Part shown: piece after piece, positions 11,301 through 24,471 of the stretch
How positions within the stretch are numbered: position 1 is the stretch's first letter
Layout of the letters: every line of letters starts with the position of its first letter
Assembly (NCBI RefSeq): GCF_963678635.1
Contig: NC_087071.1
Coordinates: 11,173,088-11,237,087 of the forward strand
Origin: Symsagittifera roscoffensis
Lineage: Eukaryota > Xenacoelomorpha > Acoela > Convolutidae
Reading direction: 5' to 3'
Length of the DNA stretch: 64,000 bases
Notes under the pieces: generated by a model
Database searches by the model: none
The model's input: the letters and a program-made list of their open reading frames with translations, nothing else
What the model was told of the DNA's origin: nothing
Translations under genes and position numbers: made by a program

Positions 11301-13627
11301 TATTCTAATACGAACTCTTCAATTGCACACCACCGCATGTTTTCTCAGAAGAACTATCTGTTCCCAGAATGGTCAAGAGTGACGTTTTAGCTTCATGCTT
11401 TATCAATTGAACTTAAACGCGAATTGACTTTCCTCTTGGCCTAAATTCAAATCCCCAAATTTATCCCATGTCCTGGGTTCGCTTGCATTTTCAGAGATTT
11501 TTTTTTTGGCCTCAGTTGATTTGCCATATTTTTAGTAATTTTTTTTATTGTAAATGAGTTGTTCATTTTAAAGGATGCAATATAGTTGTTTTTGTAGTAT
11601 TTCAGAAAATCCATACCTCGGTGAAGTTTGTACCATGCAAAATGATTTTAAATTTTACGAGTTAAGGCAAACAGTTTTTTTTCTGAAAAAAGTTTGAACT
11701 CTCTTGGAATTAGAATAAATCACATTGAACTGTCAATTTAGAAAATCAATAATTACCCTCCCGCTAAACAAAAAATGGGATCGATACTAGACTTTTTACC
11801 CGTAATTAGTTTTCTTCACAGGAATCATCCCCTGACTCATTCATATACTGGCCTTTCTGTTGCAACAGAAAAATTTTCAACTTTTTAGCATATAAAATAT
11901 CCGGCCTACCATTTCATAATACTTCTTTTTTTCAGTTGTTTTTTGTATTTTTGTGTCTTAATAGGTATCAGCTAACTTTAAATTGACTTAGTTTGTCTTA
12001 CTGCGTCGTTTAATTACCACAAAAAATTGCGCGTGTGTTTGTTCTGAGGGGAACGAGGGCTTAAAATGTTTCCATTAGTTTAGAATTTGTTTTAGGCGTA
12101 AAGGATTTCTGCCCAGGTTTTTTCGACTCTGTAACCGCTTGGTAATTACGCTTGCAATTAGCAAGCGTTATTAAACTGGAATATAGTCATTTTTTCGGGT
12201 TCAAAATTTGTTGGACAGAACCTCTGACTTCTCTAGTATCTTGGTTCATAATGATTTCAAACTTCTATGCGTTCCAAGCCAATTTTCCTGGAGCTAACAA
12301 AATGCTGTGGATGACATCAATCCCGCGCTCGAATCTGACCAGAGCCTGTTTTTTTCCGAACGGGAAATATTCTGTTTCAAATAAAATTGTCGGCCAATTG
12401 TTTGTCTGCGTATCTGTTGTCCGCTTAGTTGTCAAATCTTGGAATAGTTTTTTTTTGCTGCGCGCATTTTGCCCTTTAGTTGATTTTACTGTTTGAATTA
12501 CTTCTATAAAATGTAGTTTTAAATAAGTGTTTTGACTCTTTAATTGCTTTGAGTGTGCTAAAAGACGGGTCTACTAATAAAAACTATAACTAGAAGTATT
12601 TTTCGGATGTTTTATGAATCCGTCCTGAAAAGTCACTTTCAAATTGTTAGTTTGCTGAAATTTATTCCCAAAAACATTTTCACAGTGTTTAGCCAGAATT
12701 ATTTACAAATGAAGTGTAAGCAAGCAATGATTAAACACCTTTTTATAAAAGCATTATTTGTTAGATATAAATTTTTTTCATTCAAAAGAAAGCAGAAATA
12801 ACACGCTCTGCGAAAATTGAGCTGCGTTTTGTTAGATTATAAAAAGAATTATCAGCAAAAATGCACGCTGTGAGAAACGAGAAGCCAGAGGTGTGTTTTA
12901 ACAGAATACTTTTGAAAATAAACACTATTTATTTATTTTGAGCATCAATTGAATGATTTAAATGTAATCTGTTTGAGCAAGATTTGATCGGTTTAGCACT
13001 AGTTAAGTTTCAAGTGGAATCAAAATAAACTCAACCTTAGAGAAATTCGATGCTTCAGCATCATTTTATAGTCAACTCTTCCAATTTGAGAAGCTATGCA
13101 ATCATTTATAATAACCACCGACGCAATATCACGCTAGATTTAAATGGAAGCCGTTAAATAAATAGCCGTTAGCTGTAAAAATAGTTACTGAGAGTTGAAG
13201 CATCGAACTTCAGGAATATGTATGAGGCAAAGACAGAATTGAAAAAACAAGCATCATATTTTATTATTTTATAAAGGATCAATTTTTCATCAAGTATGTT
13301 GAGAAATGCACTTTAAAAGCAGTTTGAGTTAAGAACACGATTTTGAGATAAATCTAATTGTGGAGAGATAGGGACATCACTTTTGATACGTTAAAACAAT
13401 TATTTTTAAATTTCAACATTTCAGTGATTATTCATTATGAAGTGAGATGTTATTTGATATCAAAAATAGTAGCGCCATAGTCGTAAAATGATTTATTTGA
13501 GGTGCTAAGCGAAAAAAAAACTTTTCAAAAATTCGTTTCGTGTTCAATTCAATTTGCAAAGATTTGTTTATCGCCAATTTTCTCTATTTGGTTGATGACT
13601 AAGAGAGGTTGACATCGAGTCTGAAGG
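11301..13627. other. Intergenic, nothing recognised
   Basis: AT-rich DNA with only short chance ORFs (12152-12496 and 12607-12801), which lack domains, splice context or biased codon use. The part next to 13627 would hold the 3' UTR of the helicase gene on the minus strand. I see no clear AATAAA immediately downstream of its stop. Confidence 0.4.
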
Positions 13628-14743
13628 TTATTTTACATCTGAAATTAGCGTGTATAAGAATGGTACTAGTGATTTAAAATCATCCTGTGTCGGCTCGTCG
13701 GGAGAATTTTGTCTAAGACCAGGATTTCTTAGTGCATACTCTATAACTTGCTGGCGTGGAAGTGGTGTGATTATCTGTACCCTACCGTTACTCTTCTGAA
13801 CTTGAAATTTAAGTCTTCGGATCCTCGGGCCTCTTAATCTGTCTCGCAATTCCAAATTATCTCGGTCCCCTGCTACATGAATCCAATTTTTTCGTTCAAA
13901 TTCGTGTAGAAATTTCTGCAAAATGTCGGTGTAACTTGATGATGAATTTGAAGAGTTATTATCTGGTCGTTCAAGTTCAAGTAATTCATCACGATCGTTC
14001 AACAAATCGAGGTTTATAATAAAAACTCTGCAATAAACTCTAGCTCTGGACACAGCAGTGTACAAATCACGCAGGAACTTATTAAAATCCGAAGGATCAA
14101 TATAACCTCGGTTCGATGGAATAGGCGAATAAGCATGTAACTCATTGAACGCAGTTGAGAACTCAACAATAGAGAACTCAGTTGATGCAATGTTCGATCT
14201 ATCTCCAAAGCAGTGATGTAATTTATCTGCGATCAATGAATCATATATAGCGGTTGACATCAAATGTGTGCTTATACCTTTGATTTTGGCCAACTTTTCC
14301 AAATCTTCCAGCCAAATTGAAAACGCTTGTGGTTTTCTCGTTGCCTCGCATATTTGATGTTCAAGTTTTTCTTTTTTGTGGAAAGTCATTAAATCTATGG
14401 TTACACGTGGACCATGAATGAAATGGCCTCTCTCCTGAGGGTCATATTTGACTTTTGAAGATTCTTTCAAAATTCCAAGAATTGATTGAAGTGTGTCTGA
14501 GACATCTGCCGTGTTGCGAAAATTCCTTCGTAAAGTTCTGGCATTGTCGAACAGCTTATAAAAATGACATAAACTTTGATATGACGAATCTGACTGTGTA
14601 ACATTAAACACAACATGCTTTCTGGGCATGCACAATTCCGAATTAAACTTTTCTTTGAGATCAATTTTGTTGGTTTCCTGTAAATCGTCGAAAAAAATTT
14701 CGATGTTACTTGAAGAATCGCTGAGAAATTTTTTGATTGCATA
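13628..14743 (-). CDS. NERD-SF1 helicase gene, exon 3 (helicase motifs II-VI)
   Basis: The exon begins right after the acceptor TTCTCTGTCTCACAG (complement of 14758-14744), in phase 0, with TAT GCA ATC. It supplies residues about 596-966 of the spliced protein. Visible SF1 motifs are: a Walker B-like FFDDLQ (613-617 region, DD where DE is usual), a motif III-like VTQS near 644-647, motif IV LRRNFRNT (666-673), a weak motif V around TEFSIVEF, and motif VI LYTAVSRAR (792-800). A Ser/Asn stretch and a basic C-terminal part follow to the stop at 13628-13630. Motifs II-VI without motif I showed that this exon needs an N-terminal partner; that partner is at 24472-25750. Confidence 0.8.
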   Translation of the reverse strand, partial: YAIKKFLSDSSSNIEIFFDDLQETNKIDLKEKFNSELCMPRKHVVFNVTQSDSSYQSLCHFYKLFDNARTLRRNFRNTADVSDTLQSILGILKESSKVKYDPQERGHFIHGPRVTIDLMTFHKKEKLEHQICEATRKPQAFSIWLEDLEKLAKIKGISTHLMSTAIYDSLIADKLHHCFGDRSNIASTEFSIVEFSTAFNELHAYSPIPSNRGYIDPSDFNKFLRDLYTAVSRARVYCRVFIINLDLLNDRDELLELERPDNNSSNSSSSYTDILQKFLHEFERKNWIHVAGDRDNLELRDRLRGPRIRRLKFQVQKSNGRVQIITPLPRQQVIEYALRNPGLRQNSPDEPTQDDFKSLVPFLYTLISDVK

Positions 14744-14782
14744 CTGTGAGACAGAGAAGAATTTTGATTGAAAACTATTCAA

Positions 14783-16890
14783 TTTTTAATCTTCAAAACA
14801 TGCTAATCTTGGATTGAAGAAAAATGCACATCAACGCACACAAAAAAGTGAGGCTCGAAACAACAAAAATTTAAAAATAAAAATCCGAAACGACTAAATT
14901 TGAAAACGAAAAAACAGGAAAACCAATCAAAGGTACATATTTCTTTTTGTCAAAAAAGTATTAGGAAAACTTTTTCAATAGGCACGACTGGTTAATTTAT
15001 CAGCTTTTAACAGAAAAAATCCACTGTTAGAAACAAATTAATTGAAAAAATGGAAAAAAATCTCAAAAAGAAAGAAAAGGTGTAGCTAGATCATCAATAC
15101 CCTTGATTCAATTCGGTTACAGGTTTGTTGACGCTGGTTGATCTATTTTTCCGCGGATGCACTATCATATCTCGATCAATTTGGTTACAGTAGCGTTACA
15201 TTGCAAAAAAGAGAACGGTCGGTCATATCTTCCGCGCTTTGAACGCTCGAGATTCTTTTTTGCGTTTCATTCATTGAAATTCTCAAATTGAAACAGAAAA
15301 CCGATAAAATTTATGTTGCAAATCAAAGTTTCTAAAATTAAAGACTTACAATGTTCGTAGTCGGATAGTTTAAAAGAAATACCTTCCTTTACCAAGCTCT
15401 GAAGTTATGCGCTCGGCCTAATTTCTTAGTATATCCATGAAAAGTTTGAAAATCAGAGGGAAGTTGAAAATAGCAAAGCTTTTTGAAAAAAGGTTGGAAC
15501 TTTTTTAAACAAAAATCTGTGTTGAACAGATATTCAGAACAAAAAATTTAACAAGCAAAAAACGGTAGACCCAGGGACATCTTTCCTTTAATTTTTATAT
15601 ATGTGTACGATCTTTTTCCCCAAAACACCGTAGCCTAAAATAGTATATGATCCACTTTTTTGGAGCAGAAATAATTTTTTATTGATACCATGAAACAAGA
15701 GTCGGAGCTGCGCCAACACCTAGAAGTGGTAAAGGAGGTAGGTTTGTAAATAGGAGTCAGCGGTAAGCCAATTGAAATAACAAATGGAAAATCTTAAAAA
15801 ACAAGCAGAGGAATCGAAATGAAAATTTGCAAAAAAAAATTGAAAGTTTGGACTGGGTGCAAAAAAATGAAAGAGTTATTACAGACACAGGAAAGATATA
15901 GCCGTGGAGATTTCCTAGTGATCTGCAATCCCCCATTTGACGCATCTAAGAGTCAAAATGTATTACGCGACATATTGGAATTGTTCAAGGGGTATTTGGG
16001 GATCGATTTTTCAGCTGATAGAAAATAAAGCCTGCCACATTTTGCCGGGGACTGGCAATTATATTTTTTATTCAGCCGTCAGAGTCAAGTTTTTGAACGA
16101 CGAAAAAGTTACTGTTCTCTCAGGTCGTTAAAAACTGGAAAAAAAACAAGGTGAATGGTAAATTTATTCATATAAATGATGAGTTACGGAAGTACGAAGC
16201 AGAAAAAAAGCGGAGGCCAACAAAAAGGGTTCCTAACATCAACAAAGAATTGTTCAGTATCTGTTTTCGTCTCAAACAGCAACGATACTCCCTGATTTGT
16301 TGCAGTGAACAATATTACTGAGTTATCGAATTTATGAAATCCAATAAAAAAGATGTAAACGCAAAACGAAAGCACGAGAGGTTTAACACATCTTCAGACT
16401 GAGGAAAAAGGAAAAAAAAACAGATGAAAGATTGAAATACATAAGCACTGAACACCAACTCATGTGCAATAAATTTGGATTGTATCTTCTCTGCATAAAC
16501 TACTTCTGTTTCTTGAACGACTATGCTCAATTAAGCAGTACGAAAACATTCGAAAACCCGTGTAAAACAAAACTTCCAAACAAAGTGTTTAGTTTTGTTT
16601 CACGAAATTGTTTTTCGATAAGAGCAACCAAAATAGTGTCCGCAGTTTTTAAATTTTTTGTCATCAGAGCTTTTTCAAATTATATGTTTTTTGTTAATTA
16701 TTTTAGCTGTTCAGCGCTAAAGATGATGTTTTCCTTCAGCATTGAAAATAAAATACTTATGTGACAACTTTGCAATATGCGCGGGTTCATCATTTATTTA
16801 AGTAGGTAGAAATCACCACACACTGAATAAACTTGCAATATCTGCAAGTTGGCTCAACTAAACGGTTATCTAATAAAATTGATTTTGTTG
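14783..16890. other. Intron DNA without recognised features
   Basis: Low-GC DNA. Plus-strand ORFs at 15819-16131 contain short protein-like phrases (for example LPGTGNYIFYS) but no domain I can defend and no strong splice pairing. The remaining ORFs look like chance. Confidence 0.35.
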
Positions 16891-16910
16891 TATGAAAAGC
16901 AAAAGCGTTT

Positions 16911-17210
16911 GCGTACCTCGCGATATTCGTGGGCGGCTCAAACTATCCTTTTGTGTTGTCTAATCAAAAAGTTTGCAGCAGTCTTATAGAAAGAGATTTG
17001 TGATATTCACGGGGTGCCTCAAAGAAATCAAATTTTCAAAAAAAAGCTGGAATTTTCGGGATACTCGCGAAATCTTCAAATTCCATAGACTCAGTGTTTG
17101 TGTACCTGGCAATTTTCGTGGGGTGCCTCAAATTAACCTTTTGTGTTGTTTTATCAAAACGTATGCAGCAGCATTATAGAAAAAAACTTGCGTTATTCAC
17201 AGGAGCCTCA
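16911..17210 (+). repeat. Diverged direct repeat, period about 187 bp
   Basis: Two units starting near 16911 and 17098 share GCGTACCTCGCGATATTCGT-like starts, CCTTTTGTGTTGT, a 'tatgcagcag' block and TTCACGGGGTGCCTCAAA-like ends. A weaker third piece lies near 17395-17420. Function unknown. Confidence 0.6.
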
Positions 17211-17299
17211 AAAGTCTCACAAAATTAAAGCGGATAGTTTTGTGTTAGTTTCTCCAATTTAATTAGATTTTCATAGATTCAATTTTCGAAATTTGTGTA

Positions 17300-20200
17300 A
17301 GAAAATTGTTTAAAAAGATTAGTACTTTTTGCAATATTATTAAAATCGAAATTAAATTTCAAGATGCTTGTACACTAATGAAATTTGTTAGAGGGCCGTG
17401 CGATATCAGCGGGGTAGCTCTGATTTTATCAACATTCACTTTACTGAAAAACAAAGTTGATAGTCAGAAACATCAATTGAAAAATTTAAATGACATTTTT
17501 TGATCCATGTCTATAAAAAGCAATTATACCTTCTGCGATGTCCGCAGAGAAAAATTTAGAATTTTTTTTAATTTTGAAAAACTATAAGAAAAAAATTTAG
17601 TCCAAGAAATGAGGAAAGATAACAGGAGGCCATAGTCCCTGTTTTCCTTCATTTCTTGTTTTGATTGAAAAAATTATCTTCGAAGCGGAATGAGAACAAA
17701 AAAGAAACTGATATGAATAAAAAAAATTAAAAAAATTTAATTCCAAACAAATTGAGGGTTAAGATGCCTGAAACGATATGAATTGTATTCTTTCAATAAT
17801 ATATATTAGACTTAAACAAAATATGGTACTTTCGCGTATTCTTGTTATTTTGTCATAGGAAGATTACTAATAGGAAGATGATACTCACAAGAAATTGATA
17901 GAAATCATAATCGAAAAGGATTATTTTTAATCAAAACAAACCCTGTCATTGTAAGTCAAAAACTTATAATTAAATTAGTGACAAAAAACTCACTGACAAA
18001 CAAAAAATCAGTGATTACGAACGTTGAGAAACCATCTTGGTTTGGCAGAGTCTCCGCACGGTAAAATCTCACCTAAATTACAACTGAAAAAAACTCGCGA
18101 TTATCAATAAGACGAGTAGTAAAAGATTTTCGTAATCAAACTTTCAAATAATTGTTATATTAGTTCATTATGAATCAAATGATCCTAAATCAACTCAGGG
18201 TATTCCAAATTAACCTCTGAACTTAGTATTTAGAATTGGGTTATCCTTTAGACTAGACAAAAAGGAATAAACTAGTCTAGCACTCGTTGTCTTCCTCAAA
18301 TAAATCATTTCAACAAACCAATGTTCACCAAACCTATCGGTCAAACATTGTATACGATTCAAAGTTTAAACCAAAAAATGATAAAAAAAATTTAAAATCT
18401 ATTATAAATGTCCGATGGCAATGTATTTTGGGATTTTTTTGATATGCTATTCAATAGGTCAATAAAATCCTATTCAATAATTCAAAATTAGTTAACAAAT
18501 ACAAAAACCAACTTGTTCGAAAAATTATCTGTCAAAAACCCTCAAGAAGAAGAAAGGAACCTTTGAAGAAGAAAACAAAGAAATCAAACGATCAAGTTTA
18601 TTAGGTTACACTAAAAAAATTGATTCAGAAACTGATTTTTGTGAAGAACTAAAAATTTCATTTTCTAAGGCAAAGTTAGACTTTAAAATAAACCTCAAAG
18701 AGTTACGAAATGTAGTAATTACCTGCCTGAGTTAATGGCAGGAATTACTCATTTTCTAATTTGCAAATTCTAATTTTAAATTCTAATTTGGTAGTTTTTA
18801 GGGTTTTAGATTGCCTAAGATTTTATAAAGCTGAAACTTAAGTTTTGATCCGCTATTTGGATTTGACTAGACACAAACTGTTTTCAGGTAGAGACCAGAT
18901 AACGAAATTTATTTTTGAGATAAAAAGATAGGATGAATGCAAATTCCATATCAGCCATTTCATAAACAAGATATTTTTTCATCGTGCAGGTTAACTTATC
19001 AAAAAATCATAGGAGCAGTTTTGTTGAAAAAAAATTTGCCCGGAGGCAAACGTGAAATACCATTTAACTCGTAGGGGCTTATAGAAAAACTTAATCAAAA
19101 TACCAACTACTGCTAGATGTTTTTTTTCTGTGTAGTATATCTTTATACTTGCGGGCTAACAAAAATATCTATTTTACTTGCGGGCAAAAACTAAATATAC
19201 TTTCACACAGATTAATTAAATATCTGTTATTTGGTTTTCTTACTCAAAACCTGACATTTGTCTGGACAAAATGAAAAAAATCTAGTTTTCGCAGATATAA
19301 TAAACAGAAAGGTAACTATAACATATCATATCAACATCAACTAAATTTTTAAAATCCGCCAGAGATCTTTTTTTAAACAAAAAGTAGTAATGAAGAAAAA
19401 TAGTTCAGCGCACATGATTCTGAGAAAAAACCATGCGACAAAATTTTTCCCTCATTAGACAAACTAGATCGGAACTAAGTTCATTTTATAAAAATAATAA
19501 AACTAATCAAAGTGTAAAACGGGTATAAAAACGATACAATTCGTTTTCTTGCCAATATTGGCGATTGTTTTTTGGCAAGCATCATTATTAAACTAATTGT
19601 AGATGATGTATATCAGAACGCCTGCCACTAGCATCAGTGATAAGAAAAGCAGACCAAAATCATTTTGAGTTATTGTTTGATTTAGACAACAATCCAACCC
19701 AAATTGAAGAATGCCACTAATTATACTATGTTTTACATAATAAATAAAACAAAGTTTCTTTTAATAACTGAAAGACGAAGCTGGTATCTATTTTTTTGGT
19801 AAGTGACAAAATAGCAAAATGAAAACAAAACACGAACAAATATTGAAGGAAAAATTTGATGAGCCGCTGTCATCTAAATCTATACATGACTATGTAAGTT
19901 TTCTCTAGTTTGTAGCAAACTCAACGAGGAAGGAAAACCAACTGACTTGAATTCAGACAAAATTAAAAGGAGCAAACATTTAACAATTTTATTTCCGGGC
20001 AGAAATTTATAAATGGAAACCACATGTCGTAGAATGATGTCTTGACTCTCAAAAAGTTTTAAAAAAGGTCACGATCCCAGCGAAGCACCATTGCAAAATT
20101 GGAAAAACACTTCACTTTTCACATTCCACAGAATGCAAATTAATCACAAAGGTCCCATGAATCTATCCTCAAACGTAAAGAAACATTACTAAGTAAATGT

Positions 20201-21500
20201 ATGCTCCTTTTCGTTGAGTTTTACAAGAATAGCCAGTTTTTTCAACAACAGCAACCAAATACACAACCCTTTTTGTTTACAAACCTAAATTATGAAAATC
20301 AATAAATCAAAAAAATTCCAATACTAACGTTCAATTGACCCACAAAAACTATTTATTCGAAAAAATCCAGATGGATGACAACGCAATCAAGTAAGATACT
20401 GATTATATATTCAAATAACAATCATATAGAGCATTTTATGAAAGTCTTATGCAAACAAGAAAAAAGAAAAAGCGCGAACCTAGAAAAAAATATATAACTT
20501 TCTAAAAGCCTACAGCACCTTTGTCCAAAAACAATCTGTCCATGTTCATCTTTTGAGATAACAAAACTGTAGAGAAAAAAAAAAGAACCAGGAATGACAA
20601 CGAACGAAGTTAGAAGATAATTAGTCGAACCAACAACTTGCTAACAAAAATCAACCAGATCAGCAAACTGTACACAATGGGAGGCATCAAAAACGTGCTC
20701 GACGATCCAATTTCTATCAATCGGGATATAACTAAAACAAAAGTACTAAACCTAAAAAAAACGTTCAATTTGACTTGTTTTATACCGGGTCCTCAATAAA
20801 TAGAACTGAATATCCAAACTCGCTAATATTTAAAACTTACTATTGTTAAGCAACACAAAAGAAAATTAGCCCAGAAAACTTTTACACATCAGATAACGCT
20901 ACAGATTTTTCCGACAACCTTTTATAGCTTATGTGAACGCTGTCCGATTCGCTACAAATGCGGAATGTACAAACATTCCTTCATCGATCACAAAGTGAGT
21001 ATGGTTATCTATGAAAGTAATATACCACACAAATAATGCAAAAAAGCTGCAAAATTGTTTCAAAGCTGTTTAGTAAGTTAGCTACACTCACAAAAAAATG
21101 TAGAAATGAATGAAAGATCTACACCGCAGAGTTGAAAGAAGGTCAATAGAGCGGCAGTCTGGCTTCGTATAAGGATTGGGGACAAAATGAACACTACTCC
21201 AACAAAACACATTTGGAGTTATTTTCTTTCAAAATGATCCCGGAACTAAACAAATAGAAAATTCTATGCTAACCCAATCCCATGCACAGTACTCGAAGAT
21301 AGATACAAAGCTAAATCATAAAATCCCTATGCTCACACATCGAGCAAGCCTAAAAACTGTGTCGTGCTCATAAACTTTTCACAAAATGTAAAAACGATTA
21401 GTCAAGTTCAATATCATATCGAGTGAGTGCGGTCGGATTGAGGTCTATTAAAATGTCGAGTGAGTGCGATTCAGTAGGATTTTATCAGATAAAACGTAAG
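17300..21500. other. About 4 kb of AT-rich intron DNA, nothing recognised
   Basis: Very A-rich on the plus strand from about 17.5 to 21.4 kb, with many short A runs and almost no ORF above 60 codons on either strand. I saw no repeat units, exon signals or RNA-like hairpins worth naming. Confidence 0.45.
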
Positions 21501-21589
21501 CCTCAATCTCACTGGGACTAGATTGGCGGCCTATATGCAAAATCAAAGGCCTTCATACAGGATTGGAGAACTACGCAGGTCGAGATCCA

Positions 21590-21805
21590 GCTCAAAAACC
21601 GCTCAAGGTTTGAGCCTTTTGAGCGCTTTTCTAGCAAAATTTGAGCGATTTGAGCGGTTTGAGCGGTGTTTTGTTTTTGGAAAAACTGCTCAAACCTCTC
21701 AAATCTTGCTCTAAAATACCAGTCAAAAGCCGCTCATATCCTACGGCGGTTTTTGAACGGTTTTCCACGCAAGATTGGGCGGTTTTTGAGCGTTTTAATA
21801 AAAAA
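21590..21805 (+). repeat. Cryptic GAGCGGTTT repeat with both orientations
   Basis: The word GAGCG(G/C)TTTTTGAGC and its relatives occur about eight times, interleaved with the complement (CGCTCAAA, CTGCTCAAACC). The transcript could fold back on itself. All six frames stay partly open because the period is a multiple of three, so the overlapping ORFs are artefacts. Confidence 0.6.
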
Positions 21806-21865
21806 ACGATCAAATCAACAAAAGGTCCGGAAAATGCAAGGTGACACTTAGAAGCTATTAGCTAC

Positions 21866-22045
21866 GTTGCCTCTTTGCGCGAACCAAACTAATTATGTTG
21901 CGACTTTGTGCAAGCCAAATTAGTTATATTTTGACTTTGTACGACCCAAAATAGCTTTGTTGCAACTTTGCGCGACCCAAATCAGCTATTTGCGACATCG
22001 CGCGACCCAAATATGCGCGACTTTGTGCGACTTTGCTCGGCCCAG
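21866..22045 (+). repeat. Minisatellite of about 40 bp
   Basis: Four to five units of the form TTGCGACTTTGCGCGACCCAAA followed by TTAGCTATG, diverging by a few bases each. Lies directly after the GAGCG repeat. Confidence 0.65.
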
Positions 22046-22049
22046 GAAT

Positions 22050-23670
22050 GTTAAGAAAAATTGCTCGACAGTTTCGTTAGAGAGTTTTCCATGCCCGCTG
22101 TCTTCACAAGTTGAGGTTGTTCGACTAATTTGATGCAAGATTTGAACGGGTTTTTAGACGTTTGCGCTCAAAATCTTGCTTCACTTTTTGCGGCAGGCTT
22201 TTTTCTCCGGGTTTATTTTTGCGTTTCAAGCGATCAATTTGAGCAGTTTGCATTGATCATAGGGGTTGATTGGTTTTAACACGCGCTTTGCATATTTCCT
22301 GCAACGTTGCAAAAGCCCGGTAGAGAATTTTGCCTCAGGAAACCCGGTTTTAATTTGACACCATTATGAAATCGACAAAAACATTTTTCTCTAAAAAGAA
22401 CCGTAGAAAAACCGGCCATTTTACAAATTTGTAATTAGGATAAGAGAAGAAGTTTTGTACAATTGTTTACTGTTAGCGAAACGGAAATTAGAACATAGAG
22501 GAGCAGCTAGTTGGAACAGATATTCTGTACTTCATATGAATCATGCTTTCATTTCATAGCGTACGGCTAAGGACCAGGTACATATCGAGAAGTACATGGA
22601 GCTTCAACAATCCTCTATCCTTGAGTTGGAGACTCTCTTTTCACTAACGAGTTACGGTTCTAGGCTTGGAGCCTTCACACCTGTAAGAAAAAACTTATAT
22701 CATAGATGACCATAAAAAGATGCTTTAGATAGTGTTCTGAAGTTGACGGGTTGTTCTTTTGTTGCTTTGCTAGCTGTTCAACTTGGAAAGAAAAGAGTGG
22801 TGAGGATCAAATAGCTATTATTCGATTCTAGCTTCTTTTGAGATTTCTTTTCGAGACAGTTTTTGTCTAACAAAAAATGAATTTGAAGTCGAACATTTTT
22901 TCGCACAATGCGTTTCAATTCCTGAATTTATGGAAAGTTCAGTCATGTCTTTTCTGATGGACAAGGAACCTCTAGTGATCCCTGTTTGCATAACTGTTGT
23001 TCAGTCTCCCCACATCCTTAAAAGAGATCAAAATGGTAAATGCAGTCTCTTGATCCATATGCTTCCGTGCTACCTTGTCTAGTATCTCATGAAAGTGCTA
23101 GCTACTATCTACCACCCACTGATCCTCGTCCTCACGCTCGTTTCTATGGCAAAATGTGTCTTTAACGCAAATGTACAGAGTCTGATTTTTCAATTTTCAT
23201 CGTTTCAACAATTTACTTAAACTGTCGCACATCCTCAGCGCAGGTCTTGTGGAAGCACCCGGCAACCTATCATATGGTAAAACTGTTTTTTTTCTAACTA
23301 CCGGATGCTGAACCAAAAGCTTTTTGATTCAGCAAACCGGTGTGTGCTGCTATAATTGTGACTATAGTAACATATTTTGGTGATTCAGCATTTGATATGA
23401 CTTCGCAATCAACCCATCAGAGCGCTATTACATTTTTTTTCTTCAACAGCTCTATTAGTCCTACATTGAGCAAAATTGGGCCGTTTGCCAGTGTCGGCAC
23501 CGTATGTTAAGCTCACCAAGCTGATCATCAAACATCAAATGCCGCTAACCAAGAATTTTCTAACCCTAGGTGTTTGTTCGTCGTATGACATAGGGTAGAG
23601 AGACCATTTTCTGACGGAGTTATGAAAAGTAGCAAAAAATTGTCTCGCAAATTTAAAACTAAGTCAGTTT
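22050..23670. other. Intron DNA with a possible short coding relic near 22.56-22.69 kb
   Basis: Plus-strand 22562-22690 reads as an open, coding-looking piece (ELQQSSILELE, then TSYGSRLGAF). It could belong to the retroelement whose gag relic starts at 23674. The rest shows nothing definite. Confidence 0.3.
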
Positions 23671-23673
23671 GAC

Positions 23674-24045
23674 GTTAATTTTTTGAACTGGTGCGAAGAG
23701 TTGGGACAAATTAGCTCAACCATTGATTCTTTATTTCTGACTGATTATAAGAAGTCAATGTACCTCAAGACGCTTCTCACCCAAAATGCCAGTGCTGCTA
23801 TCAACGCATACATTCGAAATGGTGTATCAAACAACAATGCAAGCACTACCATGCACTAGAAATATGGTGGGACTTATACTATCCTTCAGGCGCATTTGAC
23901 TACGTTAGATATTTTTCCTCAATTTTAGCTGCATAGTTCAGAGAAGGTCATCGGTTTGCAGAGAGTCATCTAGTTGCAGTCTATGACTCTTCTAAGCCAA
24001 GCTGTCAGAAAGTTCCCAAGCAACTTGCAAGATATAGTGCAGTAG
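23674..24045 (+). pseudogene. BEL/Pao-type gag relic (DUF1759-like)
   Basis: One frame, interrupted by four stop codons (TAG each time), reads NFLNWCEELGQ, then YKKSMYLKTLL with ASAAINAYI, then ILQAHLTTLDIFP, and an RAV-like helical end. The pattern (FxxWCE, 'YLKxxL...AxxAI', 'xxxHLxxLxxxP') is that of the gag region of BEL/Pao elements. No protease, RT or LTR was found nearby, so only a fragment remains. It lies antisense in intron 2 of the helicase gene. Confidence 0.55.
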
Positions 24046-24471
24046 ACTGGAATACAGTAGATATAGTGCAGCAAGATATAGTACAGCCGATTCATTATTA
24101 TTAAAATTATAAAGTTATAACCCCATAAATTTATTATCCTGAAACGTGTAGTCGAAAGAAAATGTGGTACCATTCGAATCTTTTTCCGTTTTTTTGCGCT
24201 AAAATGATTCAGACTTTCTTAAGAATAACTGCCTTTCGAAGCTTGCTTTGAGTTGATTTTCATAAATTGTGAGTGAAAATGTACCAAAAAAGAAAAAAAT
24301 TAGCTTGTAGGAGAAACAGTTTTTTTTGCTCATATTTTCACTGCGAGATTGGAGACGCCATAGAAAAAACAAAGCCAGCGTAACCGAGACCATATTTTTA
24401 ACTTTCGAAAACAAACAATCAATGAAAAAAAAATGGGCAAAAGTCCATATCTTAGGCTATCAATCTTTTAC

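Larger units (their letters stand above)
14744..24471 (-). other. 9.7-kb intron 2 of the NERD-helicase gene
   Basis: The donor is AAC|GTAAAAG (exon base 24472) and the acceptor is CTCACAG before 14743; both are phase 0. The joined protein runs from ...YTSLDN into YAIKKFLS..., which leads directly into the Walker B motif, as expected for this helicase class. An alternative donor (GCT|GTGAGT) lies upstream, but using it would remove well-conserved-looking residues. The intron contains short repeats at 16.9-17.2 and 21.6-22.1 kb and an antisense BEL/Pao gag relic at 23.7-24.0 kb. Confidence 0.65.

Noticed and set aside
14467-14742. Alternative minus-strand ORF inside helicase exon 3
   Set aside because: Different frame, no motifs; the exon frame carries the helicase motifs.
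15819-16131. Possible exon with a HELP/WD40-like phrase (GNYIFYSAVRVKF)
   Set aside because: Resemblance is too short and vague, and no phase-consistent splice partners were found.
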